Below are positions 25,914-33,658 of a DNA stretch of 48,458 nucleotides, piece after piece. The stretch spans positions 1 through 48,458 of the forward strand of contig JAHBXY010000061.1 of assembly GCA_019636275.1 (NCBI GenBank). The letters run 5' to 3'. Position 1 is the first letter of the stretch, and the number at the start of each line of letters is the position of its first letter. The translations under genes and the position numbers were made by a program. The notes beneath the pieces were generated by a model, which did no database searches, had not been told where the DNA came from, and worked only from the letters and a program-made list of their open reading frames with translations. This DNA is from Planctomycetota bacterium. Lineage in GTDB: Bacteria > Planctomycetota > J058.

Positions 25914-26376
25914 CGCAGGCGTGGAGCCCGGCGTCGGCGGTCTGGTACTCCAGCAGCTCCTTCGCCTCGGGGAAGAACAGCTTCACCTCGCGCTCGGCCG
26001 CCTCGGGCGAGTCGCTGCCGTGGATCAGGTTGTACTGGTTCGACACGCCGAAGTCGCCGCGGATCGTCCCCGGCTCGGCCTTGAAGCCGAAGGTCGCGCC
26101 CATGAGCTTGCGGCACACGTCCACCGCGTGCGGCCCCTCGAGGACGAGCGCCATGACCGGCGCGCTGGTCATGAACTTGACGAGGCCCGGGTAGAAGGGC
26201 CGCTCCTTGTGGGCCTCGTAGTGGCGCGCGGCCAGGTCCTGCGTGATCTGCATGAGCTTCATGCCGACGATGCGCAGCCCCTTCTCCTCGAAGCGGGTGA
26301 GGAGCCGGCCGCACAGGCGGCGCTGGACGGCGTCGGGCTTGAAGAGGATGAGCGTGCGCTGGACGGGCGAGGCCAT
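25909..26376 (-). CDS. ndk: Nucleoside diphosphate kinase
   Basis: This 155-residue enzyme transfers the gamma phosphate of ATP to nucleoside diphosphates through a phosphohistidine. Seen: K13 in LFKPDAV, active-site H119 in NLIHGSDS, and the GATFGFKA and RGDFG segments, all typical. It is slightly longer than the common 140-residue form, with a C-terminal tail (LEYQTADAGLHACD) as in some delta-proteobacterial and planctomycetal enzymes. ATG 26376 has GGGAG upstream. Its 3' end carries repeat B from the stop codon on. Confidence 0.97.
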   Translation of the reverse strand: MASPVQRTLILFKPDAVQRRLCGRLLTRFEEKGLRIVGMKLMQITQDLAARHYEAHKERPFYPGLVKFMTSAPVMALVLEGPHAVDVCRKLMGATFGFKAEPGTIRGDFGVSNQYNLIHGSDSPEAAEREVKLFFPEAKELLEYQTADAGLHACD

Positions 26377-26413
26377 GGGTCGACTCCCGGGTCGGTGTGG
26401 TTGAAGGGCGCGG

Positions 26414-26419
26414 ATTCTA
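26414..26419 (-). promoter_or_regulatory. Candidate -10 box of ndk
   Basis: TAGAAT overlaps the TAG stop of the upstream gene and lies 37 bases before the ndk ATG. It would give a leader of about 30 bases containing the GGGAG site. Confidence 0.4.
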
Positions 26420-28822
26420 AGGAGCGACCGGGGCGCGCGGAAGGAGGTCCCGCTCGACCGCCGAGAGCGCCTGCGCCCGGCGCCCGGCGACGAGGACGAG
26501 GGCGTAGCAGGCGGCGCCGGCGGCCAGCACGGCGTGGCTGCCCAGGCCGACGCTGAGGATGGCCGCGGCGCCGCCGCCGGCGATGGAGGCCGCGCCGTTG
26601 ACGGCCCAGCCCTGCTGGACGGCGCGCGCGCCGGTGGGCGCGATCAGGCGCACCCCGAGCGGGAAGCCGAAGCCGAGGACGAAGCCGACCGCGCCCACCC
26701 ACAGGGCCACGGCCGCGGCGCGCAGGCCGCCGGTGTGGACCGCCTCCAGGGCGGGGACGGCCGGGAACGCGGCCAGCGACGCGAGCAGCGCGGCGAGGAT
26801 CACCAGCCAGGCGCGGGTGAACCGGGCGGGCGCGAACAGCGCCGCCGAGGCGCGGGCCCCCGCGCCGCTGCCCACGAGCATGGCCGCCAGGACGACGACC
26901 AGCGAGGCCGTCGGGTGGCCGAGCACGACGATCAGCCGCTGGTGCAGCCCGAGCTGCACGAGCACGTAGCCGAGCCCGATCCCGAGGAAGTAGACGAGCG
27001 ACCAGCGATAGACGCCGCGCTGGCGTGGGGCGACGTCGGGGGCCGGCAGCATCCACGACGCGAGGGCGAACACGGCGACGGCGAAGACCGCCGTGAGGCC
27101 GGCGAGGAGCACGAGCACGCGGACGGCGGTCGTCGTGGCCTCGGCGTAGAGGCCCTGCTCGCCGCGGCCGAGCAGGTCGATCTCGCCAGGCCGGTGGAAC
27201 AGGAAGAAGTAGGGCCGCAGGTCGGTGGGCGGGGAGAGGTCGAAGCGGCTGCCCGCGATCGCCGCCGCCCGGCGCGCGGGGTCGAGCAGCGCGTGCATCG
27301 TCGGGTCCAGCGGCGCCGCGTCGGGCAACACGAGCGGCGCGAGGTCCTCGGCCGCGGCGATGGCCCGCAGGCGGGCGACCTCGTCGGAGGTGAAGGGCGC
27401 GCGCGAGACGAGGATCGTCGCGCTCGGCAACGGGTTGCGGTCGGCGAGGAGCGCGACGTGCTGGCGCGGGTCGCCCACGCCCTCGTCCTCGAGCACCTGC
27501 GCGGCGAGCGCGACCAGGCGCAGCGCCTCGGCGGGCTCGTGCGGGACGTAGAACCGACCCATGGTCAGGACGCCGCGCTCGCCCAGCGCGCCGAAGAGGG
27601 ACCGCCAGCCCTCGACGGTGTAGAGCCCGTTCTCGGCCAGGACCATGCCGCCGCTGGCGGTCGCCGCCCACGTGTCGATCTGGGAGGCCTGGATCACGTC
27701 GTAGCGCCGCCCCGAGCGGGCGATCGCCACGCGGGCCTCGTCGTGGACGAGGGTCACCTCGGGCCAGCGCGCCAGGTCGTTCCAGCGCGAGGCGACGTCG
27801 CGGAGGACCTCGAGCAGGAGCCCGTTGAGCTCGTAGCCGTCGACGTGGCGCGCGCCGCAGGCGACGGCCGCCAGCACGTCGCGCCCGCCGCCCACGCCGA
27901 TCACGGCCGTGCGCTCGAGCGGGCGCCCGAGGCGGTAGGCGAGATGCTTGACGCCCTCCGTCCAGGCCGGGTCCCGCGGCGGCGGGGCGCCCGGCGCGCG
28001 CGCGGCGGGCGGGACGAGCGCCGTGCCGGCCGACTTGTCGATCACCGCGTAGAGGTCGGTCCCGCCGCCGGAGAGGACCACGCGGCTGTGCTCGTTCCAG
28101 CGCTCGAGGACGAACGCGCGCCGCACGCTCGCGGCCAGGCCCGCGCTCCCGGGGCCGCTCCAGGCCGTCACGCCGGCGACGCCCGCCGCCACGATCAGGG
28201 CGCCGGCGGCGACCCCGCGCGCCGCCCGCCCCGGGCGCATGACCAGCCCGGCCGCGGCGGCGAGGGCCACCGGGACCATGAGGCCGCCGGGGCCCTGCAC
28301 GACGCGCATGAGCGGCACGGCCAGGAGGCACGCCGCGGCGGCCGCGAGCAGGTCGGCCGCGTAGAGCCGGGGCACCCAGGCCTCGCGCCGGGCGAAGGCG
28401 CAGGCGAGGAACGCCCCGGCCGCCGTCAGGCCCGGCAGGAACACGACCGCGACCGGGAGCACGACGCTCAGGGTCGGCGGCGTGTAGTGCTCGCCCGCGT
28501 AGGGGAACCAGTAGGGCGCCACGGCCCGCGACGTGCCGAGGTACCACACGGCCGCGAGGGTGCCCGCCGCGAACGCGGCCGCCAGGCGCGCCAGCCGCTC
28601 GTCGAACGCCCCGGCCGGGAGGGCGCCCAGGTCCCAGCGCGCGGCCAGGAGGCCCCCGAACGCCAGGCCCGACATGACCAGCGAGACGCTGAAGAACGAG
28701 AAGTGGTAGTAGAAGAGGACCGAGAACACCCGCGTGAGCTGGAGCTCGAGGCCGAGCATGGCCGCGGCGACGAGCGCCACGGCCACGAGGAGGCGACGCG
28801 GGATCGCGGGCTCGTCGGTCAC
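26417..28822 (-). CDS. Membrane-embedded spermidine-synthase-like protein
   Basis: This 801-residue protein has about six N-terminal membrane helices (to about 225), a cytosolic Rossmann domain (about 240-500) and about seven C-terminal helices. The soluble part has the class I methyltransferase or aminopropyltransferase pattern: VIGVGGGRDVL for the nucleotide site and an acidic strand end in GYELN, then YDVIQASQID. Homologues are annotated as spermidine synthases with transmembrane domains, but their substrate is largely unproven. Polyamine synthesis, or another aminopropyl or methyl transfer at the membrane, is inferred. GTG 28822 has TAACCT eight bases upstream. The ndk -10 box overlaps its stop. 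Confidence 0.85.
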   Translation of the reverse strand: MTDEPAIPRRLLVAVALVAAAMLGLELQLTRVFSVLFYYHFSFFSVSLVMSGLAFGGLLAARWDLGALPAGAFDERLARLAAAFAAGTLAAVWYLGTSRAVAPYWFPYAGEHYTPPTLSVVLPVAVVFLPGLTAAGAFLACAFARREAWVPRLYAADLLAAAAACLLAVPLMRVVQGPGGLMVPVALAAAAGLVMRPGRAARGVAAGALIVAAGVAGVTAWSGPGSAGLAASVRRAFVLERWNEHSRVVLSGGGTDLYAVIDKSAGTALVPPAARAPGAPPPRDPAWTEGVKHLAYRLGRPLERTAVIGVGGGRDVLAAVACGARHVDGYELNGLLLEVLRDVASRWNDLARWPEVTLVHDEARVAIARSGRRYDVIQASQIDTWAATASGGMVLAENGLYTVEGWRSLFGALGERGVLTMGRFYVPHEPAEALRLVALAAQVLEDEGVGDPRQHVALLADRNPLPSATILVSRAPFTSDEVARLRAIAAAEDLAPLVLPDAAPLDPTMHALLDPARRAAAIAGSRFDLSPPTDLRPYFFLFHRPGEIDLLGRGEQGLYAEATTTAVRVLVLLAGLTAVFAVAVFALASWMLPAPDVAPRQRGVYRWSLVYFLGIGLGYVLVQLGLHQRLIVVLGHPTASLVVVLAAMLVGSGAGARASAALFAPARFTRAWLVILAALLASLAAFPAVPALEAVHTGGLRAAAVALWVGAVGFVLGFGFPLGVRLIAPTGARAVQQGWAVNGAASIAGGGAAAILSVGLGSHAVLAAGAACYALVLVAGRRAQALSAVERDLLPRAPVAP

Positions 28823-28830
28823 GGCGCGAC

Positions 28831-28836
28831 AGGTTA
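28831..28836 (-). promoter_or_regulatory. Leaderless-type -10 box of the spermidine-synthase-like gene
   Basis: TAACCT lies eight bases before GTG 28822 with no ribosome-binding site between. No -35 box is obvious. Confidence 0.5.
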
Positions 28837-28867
28837 CCCGCGCGCGGCCGCGAGGCGACCCCGGGCG

Positions 28868-29515
28868 CTATGCGCCGGCCCGCGGGTACCCGGCCTCCGC
28901 CAGCTCCGCCTCGACCTCCGCGAGCGACCGTTCGGGCGCGAGGGCCGCGAGCAGGGCGGCGTCGAGCGGCTGATGCGCGAACACGGCCTCGACCGCGGCG
29001 AGGGGCAGGTCGCGGTCGAAGTAGCTCCCGGCGAACGCACGGTAGCCGGCCACCCCCTCGATGAACGGCGCGAGCAGCTCGCGCGAGCCGTCGGGGTCAG
29101 GCCCGTCCGGCGGGGTGACGGGGCCTCGACCCCAGCCGGCGGCGCCCGCAGGCCACCACAGGCAGAAGGTCGCCTCGTCGACCACGAACGCCGGCTCACC
29201 CAGGAAGGCGGCCAGGGCCGACGGGAGCCCCTCGTAGAGCCCCTCCCACTGCCCCTCGTCGTCGGCCACGGGCCGCGCCATGGGGCTCTCGTGCGCGAAG
29301 CCCTTGACCACGGTCCCGGCCGCGCTGAACCAGGCCGTCAGGTGGTCGCCGCTGCCGTCGCGCATGGTCCCGACGCGCTCGCCGGCCGCCCAGCGCGCGT
29401 CGAACGAGTAGTAGCGCTGATCCCACTCGGGGCAGAGCAGGGCGTCGAGCACGGCCATGGCGCGCCATCGCCGCTCGAGCAGGTCGGGCGCGGGCACGGC
29501 CGCCGAGCAACTCAC
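28868..29515 (-). CDS. Unknown 215-residue protein coupled to the ABC exporter
   Basis: The protein starts at GTG 29515 in a GTGA overlap with the permease stop; ATG 29458 (20 codons later) is the alternative. It belongs to a conserved family I recall only as hypothetical, marked by LLERRWRAMA, PEWDQRYYSFD, a GSGDH turn, VKGFAHES, and a Trp-rich CLWWPAG segment. The end is a helical AEAGYP tail. SMI1/KNR4-type folds share some of this aromatic pattern, but I cannot confirm that. There is no signal peptide. Its position as third gene after an ABC ATPase and permease may reflect a shared regulon only. Confidence 0.75.
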   Translation of the reverse strand: MSCSAAVPAPDLLERRWRAMAVLDALLCPEWDQRYYSFDARWAAGERVGTMRDGSGDHLTAWFSAAGTVVKGFAHESPMARPVADDEGQWEGLYEGLPSALAAFLGEPAFVVDEATFCLWWPAGAAGWGRGPVTPPDGPDPDGSRELLAPFIEGVAGYRAFAGSYFDRDLPLAAVEAVFAHQPLDAALLAALAPERSLAEVEAELAEAGYPRAGA

Positions 29516-31173
29516 GCCGCGCGGCCGATGTAGCGGTCGAAGTCGCTGCGGATCAGCGAGTAGATGACGAACAGGAAGCCCAGGTGCGTGCCGGCCGAGA
29601 ACAGGCAGGCGAAGAGCTTGGCCAGGGTGAACGACCCCTGCGGCCCCTGCCCCAGCGCGGTGGCCAGGCCCTGGGAGGGCTCGACCATGTAGTAGGCCAT
29701 GAGCGGCAGGTTGAAGCTCGGGACGCAGCACACGAGCGGCAGGGCGGCCTCGATCGTGACGACGACGATCGCCGCGACGATCGCGCGCAGCGTGGTGGGG
29801 AACAGGAGCGAGACGAAGATCCCCTGCACGATCGACGCGGCCGTGGCCACGGGGATCCCCAGAGCGAAGAACACCAGCGTCGTCGGGTCGAGGACGCCGC
29901 CCACGATCCAGATGATCACGTGGACGAAGGGCAGCGCGGCCAGGAAGACGATGTTGCGCCCGATCCCGCGCACCTTGCCCATGACGTAGGTGGCGCAGTC
30001 GAGCGGCGTCGTGGCCAGGAGGTCGAGCGTGCCGTCCTCGCGCTCCCGCGAGACCGTCGACGCGGCGATGATCGTCGGCAGGAGCACGATGAACCCGGTG
30101 ACCACCGCGGCCACGACCTTGTGGAACTCGATGTTCGACAGCTCGTGCTGGAACAGCGCGTACGAGCCGAGCAGCCCGACCAGCATGGCGAGGTTCATGC
30201 GCCACCAGGTCTTGAAGCGGCCGACCGTGTTGACGTTCGTCTCCTTCCAGTAGATCGGGTTCATGACCCCGATCGGGCGCGGGTCGGCCCGCGGCCCGTC
30301 GTCGGCCGCGGCGGCCCCGCCGCCGGTCAGCCGGCGCAGGAGCCGCCCCGGCCGCAGGAGGAGGAACGTGGCCCGGTCGAACGCCTCGAGCGCCCGGCGG
30401 ATGTCGAGCAGCCGCTCCAGCTCGCGCGCGTGCGGCAGGGCCAGCCCGGCCAGGAGCACGAGCGCCAGCCCGGCCGTGACGTTCCAGGCGGGCGCGACCC
30501 ACCACTCGGTCGCCAGCGAGGCCGTCGGGTAGTACCACGTCGGGTTGGCCACGTAGGCCAGGTCCAGGAGCGGGCTGACGAGCGGCTGCTGCGCCGGGGG
30601 GAGCTGGGCCAGCTTGGGCGCCCCGAGCACGGCCACGAGGACGGCGTAGCTCACGCCGAGGACCCCCGGCGTCCGCTTGAGGACCGTGGAGAGGAAGATC
30701 CCGAGCCCCGTGGCCAGGACGGAGAACCCGCCCAGGATCGCCATGGTGATGAGGATCGAGCGCGCGGCCACGCCGCCGAGGGTCAGCAGCGCGAAGAGGA
30801 GCGGGACGGTGAGGAACAGGAGGAACAGGAGCGAGTAGAGGCGCGAGCAGAACTTGCCCCACACGATCGCCCAGGGACCCGCCTCGGTGAGGAGCAGCAG
30901 GTCGAGCGTGTTCTTGCCCTTCTCCTCCGTGATGGCGTTGGCGACCAGCGCCGGGCCGATCAGCGTGAGGATGATCAGCTGCAGGTAGGCGCCCCACTCG
31001 AACAGCATGCGCGCCTGCTCGGCCAGCCTGCTCTTGCCGATCCCGATCGCCTGGGCGTACATGGGGATCAGGCCGAGGACGAGCACGCCCAGGAACACGG
31101 TCTGGAACAGGTACGTGCGCGGGCGCCGGGCCTGGGCCAGGACCTCGCGCAGGAAGACCGGCCCGCCGATCAC
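29512..31173 (-). CDS. ABC-2 type exporter permease, duplicated module
   Basis: This 553-residue membrane protein starts at GTG 31173 (GTGA overlap with the ATPase gene). It carries two ABC-2 permease modules: residues 1-245 with a FLREV start and AITEEKGKNTLDLLLLT, and about 290-553 with NPIYWKE and TVSREREDGTLDLLATT. The repeated EExxxxTLDLLxxT-type motif between helices marks the duplication. About twelve membrane helices are expected. With the upstream ATPase it should form an exporter in which one polypeptide supplies both membrane halves. The substrate is unknown; gliding-motility, Cu-processing and antibiotic exporters share this layout. Confidence 0.88.
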   Translation of the reverse strand: MIGGPVFLREVLAQARRPRTYLFQTVFLGVLVLGLIPMYAQAIGIGKSRLAEQARMLFEWGAYLQLIILTLIGPALVANAITEEKGKNTLDLLLLTEAGPWAIVWGKFCSRLYSLLFLLFLTVPLLFALLTLGGVAARSILITMAILGGFSVLATGLGIFLSTVLKRTPGVLGVSYAVLVAVLGAPKLAQLPPAQQPLVSPLLDLAYVANPTWYYPTASLATEWWVAPAWNVTAGLALVLLAGLALPHARELERLLDIRRALEAFDRATFLLLRPGRLLRRLTGGGAAAADDGPRADPRPIGVMNPIYWKETNVNTVGRFKTWWRMNLAMLVGLLGSYALFQHELSNIEFHKVVAAVVTGFIVLLPTIIAASTVSREREDGTLDLLATTPLDCATYVMGKVRGIGRNIVFLAALPFVHVIIWIVGGVLDPTTLVFFALGIPVATAASIVQGIFVSLLFPTTLRAIVAAIVVVTIEAALPLVCCVPSFNLPLMAYYMVEPSQGLATALGQGPQGSFTLAKLFACLFSAGTHLGFLFVIYSLIRSDFDRYIGRAA

Positions 31174-32099
31174 GCCACGTGTCCCTTGGTGACCTTCATG
31201 AACGCGTCCTCGAGGTCGATCTCCTGCTCGCGCACGAGCAGCAGCCGGAAGCCGCGCTCGTGCAGGAAGGAGGCCACGAGGCTGTGGTCCTGGGCGGTCT
31301 CCTGGAGCTGGACCTCGATGACGTCGCCGTCGATCACGTCGGCCCGCGCGACCAGGTCGTGCGCGCGCAGGGCCTCGACGGCGCGGTCGGTCCCCTCGCG
31401 CACCTTCACCTGCACGACGTCGTGGCTGCGCGCCTTGGCCAGGATCTCCTCGACGGGGCCGCTGAAGAGGAGCTGCCCGCGCTCGATGATCCCGACCTTG
31501 TTGCACAGCTCCTTCAGCTCGCTGAGGATGTGGCTGGAGATGAGGATCGTCTTGCCCATCGTCCGCAGCTCCTTGAGGAGCTCGCGGATCTCGATGCGCG
31601 CCCGCGGGTCGAGGCCGCTGGCCGGCTCGTCGAGGAGCAGGACGTCGGGGTCGTGCAGGAGCACGCGCGCCAGCGCCAGGCGCTGGCGCATGCCTCGCGA
31701 GAGGCTGTCCACCTGCGCGTCGCGCTTGTAGGACAGGTCGGTCAGCTCGAGCACGTCGTGGATGACCCGCTGCCGCTCCTTGCCCTTGATCTCGTAGAGC
31801 GCGGCGAAGAACTCCAGGTACTCGGTGACGGTCATGTCCTCGTACGTGCCGAACTCGTCGGGGACGTAGCCGATCTTGCGCCGGATGTGCTTGGCCTGCC
31901 CGTTGACGGAGTAGCCGCACACGAACGCCTGGCCGCTGGTCGGGCGCAGGAGCGTGCCCAGGATGCGGATCGTCGTCGTCTTGCCGGCGCCGTTGGGGCC
32001 GATGAACCCGTAGATGTCGCCCCGGTCGATCGTCAGGTTCAGCTTGTCGAGGGCGATGAGGTCCTTGTACTGCTTCGTCAGGTAGCGCGTCTCGATCAC
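31170..32099 (-). CDS. ABC transporter ATP-binding protein
   Basis: This protein of 309 residues starts at GTG 32099. Seen: Walker A GPNGAGKTT (34-42), a Q-loop PDEFGTYEDMTV, signature SLSRGMRQRL, Walker B DVLLLDEPASGLDP and switch His in ISSHIL. The C-terminal 80 residues form a regulatory tail as in CcmA/NodI-type exporters. It drives the permease translated through a GTGA overlap. GTG 32099 is preceded by GGGTGGG as a poor ribosome-binding site; TACACT at 32138-32143 is a possible -10. Confidence 0.93.
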   Translation of the reverse strand: MIETRYLTKQYKDLIALDKLNLTIDRGDIYGFIGPNGAGKTTTIRILGTLLRPTSGQAFVCGYSVNGQAKHIRRKIGYVPDEFGTYEDMTVTEYLEFFAALYEIKGKERQRVIHDVLELTDLSYKRDAQVDSLSRGMRQRLALARVLLHDPDVLLLDEPASGLDPRARIEIRELLKELRTMGKTILISSHILSELKELCNKVGIIERGQLLFSGPVEEILAKARSHDVVQVKVREGTDRAVEALRAHDLVARADVIDGDVIEVQLQETAQDHSLVASFLHERGFRLLLVREQEIDLEDAFMKVTKGHVA

Positions 32100-32503
32100 G
32101 ACCCACCCGCCCTGGCCCGGTGCGCTGGCCGGGGCCGAGTGTAGCGCGGGCCGGGGCCGCGCGCCCGGCGTCCGGCTGCACGAGCCAGCGCCACGCGTCG
32201 GCCGTCCGGCCCCAGGCCGGGAACGGCTCGGTGCTTCGTCACGGGTGGAACGCAGCGACGACCGAGGCGAGGCCGCGGAGGCCGAGGCGAGGAGGCGCGC
32301 GCGCGGCTGATATCGATCGCCGGATCCCCGGTGGGCCGCCGGAGCGAGCGGGAGGCCCGCGGCTGCGGACGGCCGCGAGCGGTAGGATTCGCCTGGGCTG
32401 CAGCACCGCAGCCGCGGGACGGAGCTCGCGGAGGCGGGCCACACCGACGACCCGCGCGCGCCTCCTCGCCCGGCATCCGCGGCCGCAGCCGTCGATCACA
32501 CCG
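32100..32503. other. 404-base non-coding spacer filled by repeat B and palindromes
   Basis: No gene is supported. From the sirB1-family stop the minus strand reads repeat B (32242-32508), interrupted by a palindromic segment (32286-32470). The part next to the ABC genes (32100-32241) holds the candidate TACACT box and G+C-rich sequence without further structure I can define. Confidence 0.5.
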
Positions 32504-32508
32504 TCAGT
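32242..32508 (-). repeat. Dispersed intergenic repeat B, long copy
   Basis: Its two ends match the copy after ndk. On the minus strand it begins at the TGA of the SirB1-family gene. It is about 170 bases longer than the short copy because of an internal palindromic segment. Confidence 0.65.
32286..32470. repeat. Palindromic segment with 18-base terminal inverted repeats
   Basis: Perfect 18-base arms (32286-32303 and 32453-32470) enclose 149 bases, which themselves contain a perfect 13-base inverted repeat (32356-32368 with 32406-32418). It looks like a MITE-type insertion or a long folded RNA. No open frame or target duplication could be confirmed. Confidence 0.6.
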
Positions 32509-33340
32509 TCATCTCCCACAGCCGCCGCCTGGCCTCGTCGAGCTGCGCGCGCACGGCCCGCGCGTCGGGCGCCGCGGGGCGCCGGGCCAGGTAGCCGGCG
32601 AGGTCGTCGACCGCCGGCCCCGGGCGGCGCAGGGCGGCGCGCAGGAGGCCGCGGTCGCGGCGCTCCTCGGGGTCGTCGGGGCGCACGAGCACCAGCCGCT
32701 CGGCGACCCCGAGGGCGGCCTCGAGGTCGCCCTCGCGCAGGTGGATCGCCTTGAGGTTGCGCAGCATGCGCGCCAGGACCTCGCGGCCGCTCACCGGCCG
32801 CAGGAGGTCGGGCTGGAACGGCACGACGCCGCCCGCCCGCTCCTCGAGGAGCGTCCGGCAGCCGGCGACCGACAGCGGGCGCCCCTGGTCGAACGGGTCG
32901 AGGAACAGGTCGACGTCGCGGTGCCGCACGAGGAAGTGCGCCGGGAAGCCCACGCCGACGAGGGGCAGGCCGGCGCGCCGCCCGACCTCGACCAGGACCA
33001 CCGCGAGCGTGATGGGGATCCCGAGCCCGCGGGCCAGCACGTGGTGCAGGTAGCTGTTGCGCGGGTCGTAGTAGGCGTCGCGGTTGCCGCGCAGGCCGTA
33101 CTCGTCGTAGAGGAAGCGGCAGAGCGCGCGCGCCTGGTCGGCCGGGTCGCCGGCGGCCTGGACGCGCGGGCGGGCCTCGGCGCCGAGGGCGTCCAGCCGG
33201 CGCAGCCAGCGGTCGACGTCCGTCCCGGGCTCCGCCTCGGCGCCGATGAGCAGGGCGGCCTCGCCGAGGTCGAGGGCGTCCTCGCCCGCCCCGAGGAGCG
33301 CCTCGAACCGCGCCCGCAGCGCCGCCGTCTCGCCGGTCAC
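32504..33340 (-). CDS. SirB1-family transglutaminase-like/TPR protein
   Basis: This 278-residue protein matches the SirB1 family. The N-terminal part (about 60-170) has the transglutaminase-like core with YYDPRNSYLHHVLARGLGIP, then LVGVGFPAHFLVRH and DLFLDPFDQGRPL. The core His (H in FPAHF) and Asp are kept, but the catalytic Cys of true transglutaminases is replaced (NSYLHHV). Helical TPR-like repeats fill 185-275. The molecular role of the family is unknown. GTG 33340 has TAGCAT six bases upstream. Confidence 0.9.
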   Translation of the reverse strand: MTGETAALRARFEALLGAGEDALDLGEAALLIGAEAEPGTDVDRWLRRLDALGAEARPRVQAAGDPADQARALCRFLYDEYGLRGNRDAYYDPRNSYLHHVLARGLGIPITLAVVLVEVGRRAGLPLVGVGFPAHFLVRHRDVDLFLDPFDQGRPLSVAGCRTLLEERAGGVVPFQPDLLRPVSGREVLARMLRNLKAIHLREGDLEAALGVAERLVLVRPDDPEERRDRGLLRAALRRPGPAVDDLAGYLARRPAAPDARAVRAQLDEARRRLWEMN

Positions 33341-33346
33341 GCCGCG

Positions 33347-33352
33347 ATGCTA
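33347..33352 (-). promoter_or_regulatory. Leaderless-type -10 box of the SirB1-family gene
   Basis: TAGCAT lies six bases before GTG 33340. It overlaps the first of two 27-base direct repeats in this spacer. Confidence 0.5.
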
Positions 33353-33588
33353 GAGGCCCGGCCGGAAATGCGCCAGGCAGCTGGCTCGAACGGGTCCGGG
33401 CCGGGCCGACTCCGGCCGGGGGTCCCTGTGCTCGGCCGCCGATCCGCCCGTAAGTCCCGGAAATGTGAGACAGCAGCGGCCGAGCACACGGATCCCCCGG
33501 CATCAGCGATGAGGCTAGAGGGCCGGCAGGAAGGCTGCGAAGCGGCCTTCCGGCCGGCCCTCTAGAGGCCCGGCCGGAGACGCGCCAG
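33350..33588. repeat. Structured spacer: direct repeats around two hairpins
   Basis: Near-identical 27-base direct repeats (33350-33376, 33562-33588; two mismatches) flank two hairpins. Hairpin one pairs 33427-33439 with 33476-33488 (13 perfect bases, extendable outward with gaps). Hairpin two pairs 33515-33535 with 33545-33565 (20 of 21 bases, nine-base loop). The motif CTAGAG occurs at three junctions. No coding frame is supported in this 318-base divergent spacer. Confidence 0.65.
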
Positions 33589-33625
33589 CGCAGGCGCACG
33601 GCGCACGCGGGCGGCCCCGCCATGG

Positions 33626-33631
33626 CAGAAT
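33626..33631 (+). promoter_or_regulatory. Candidate -10 box of malQ
   Basis: CAGAAT lies 27 bases before GTG 33659, with AAGAGGG as ribosome-binding site in between. Confidence 0.3.
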
Positions 33632-33658
33632 CCCGCGCTCACCTCCAAGAGGGCGTCC

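Noticed and set aside
26534..29533. A 999-codon plus-strand frame antisense to the spermidine-synthase-like and neighbouring genes
   Set aside because: High G+C removes stops from antisense frames. The translation is low-complexity (Arg, Glu, Gly, His) without any domain.
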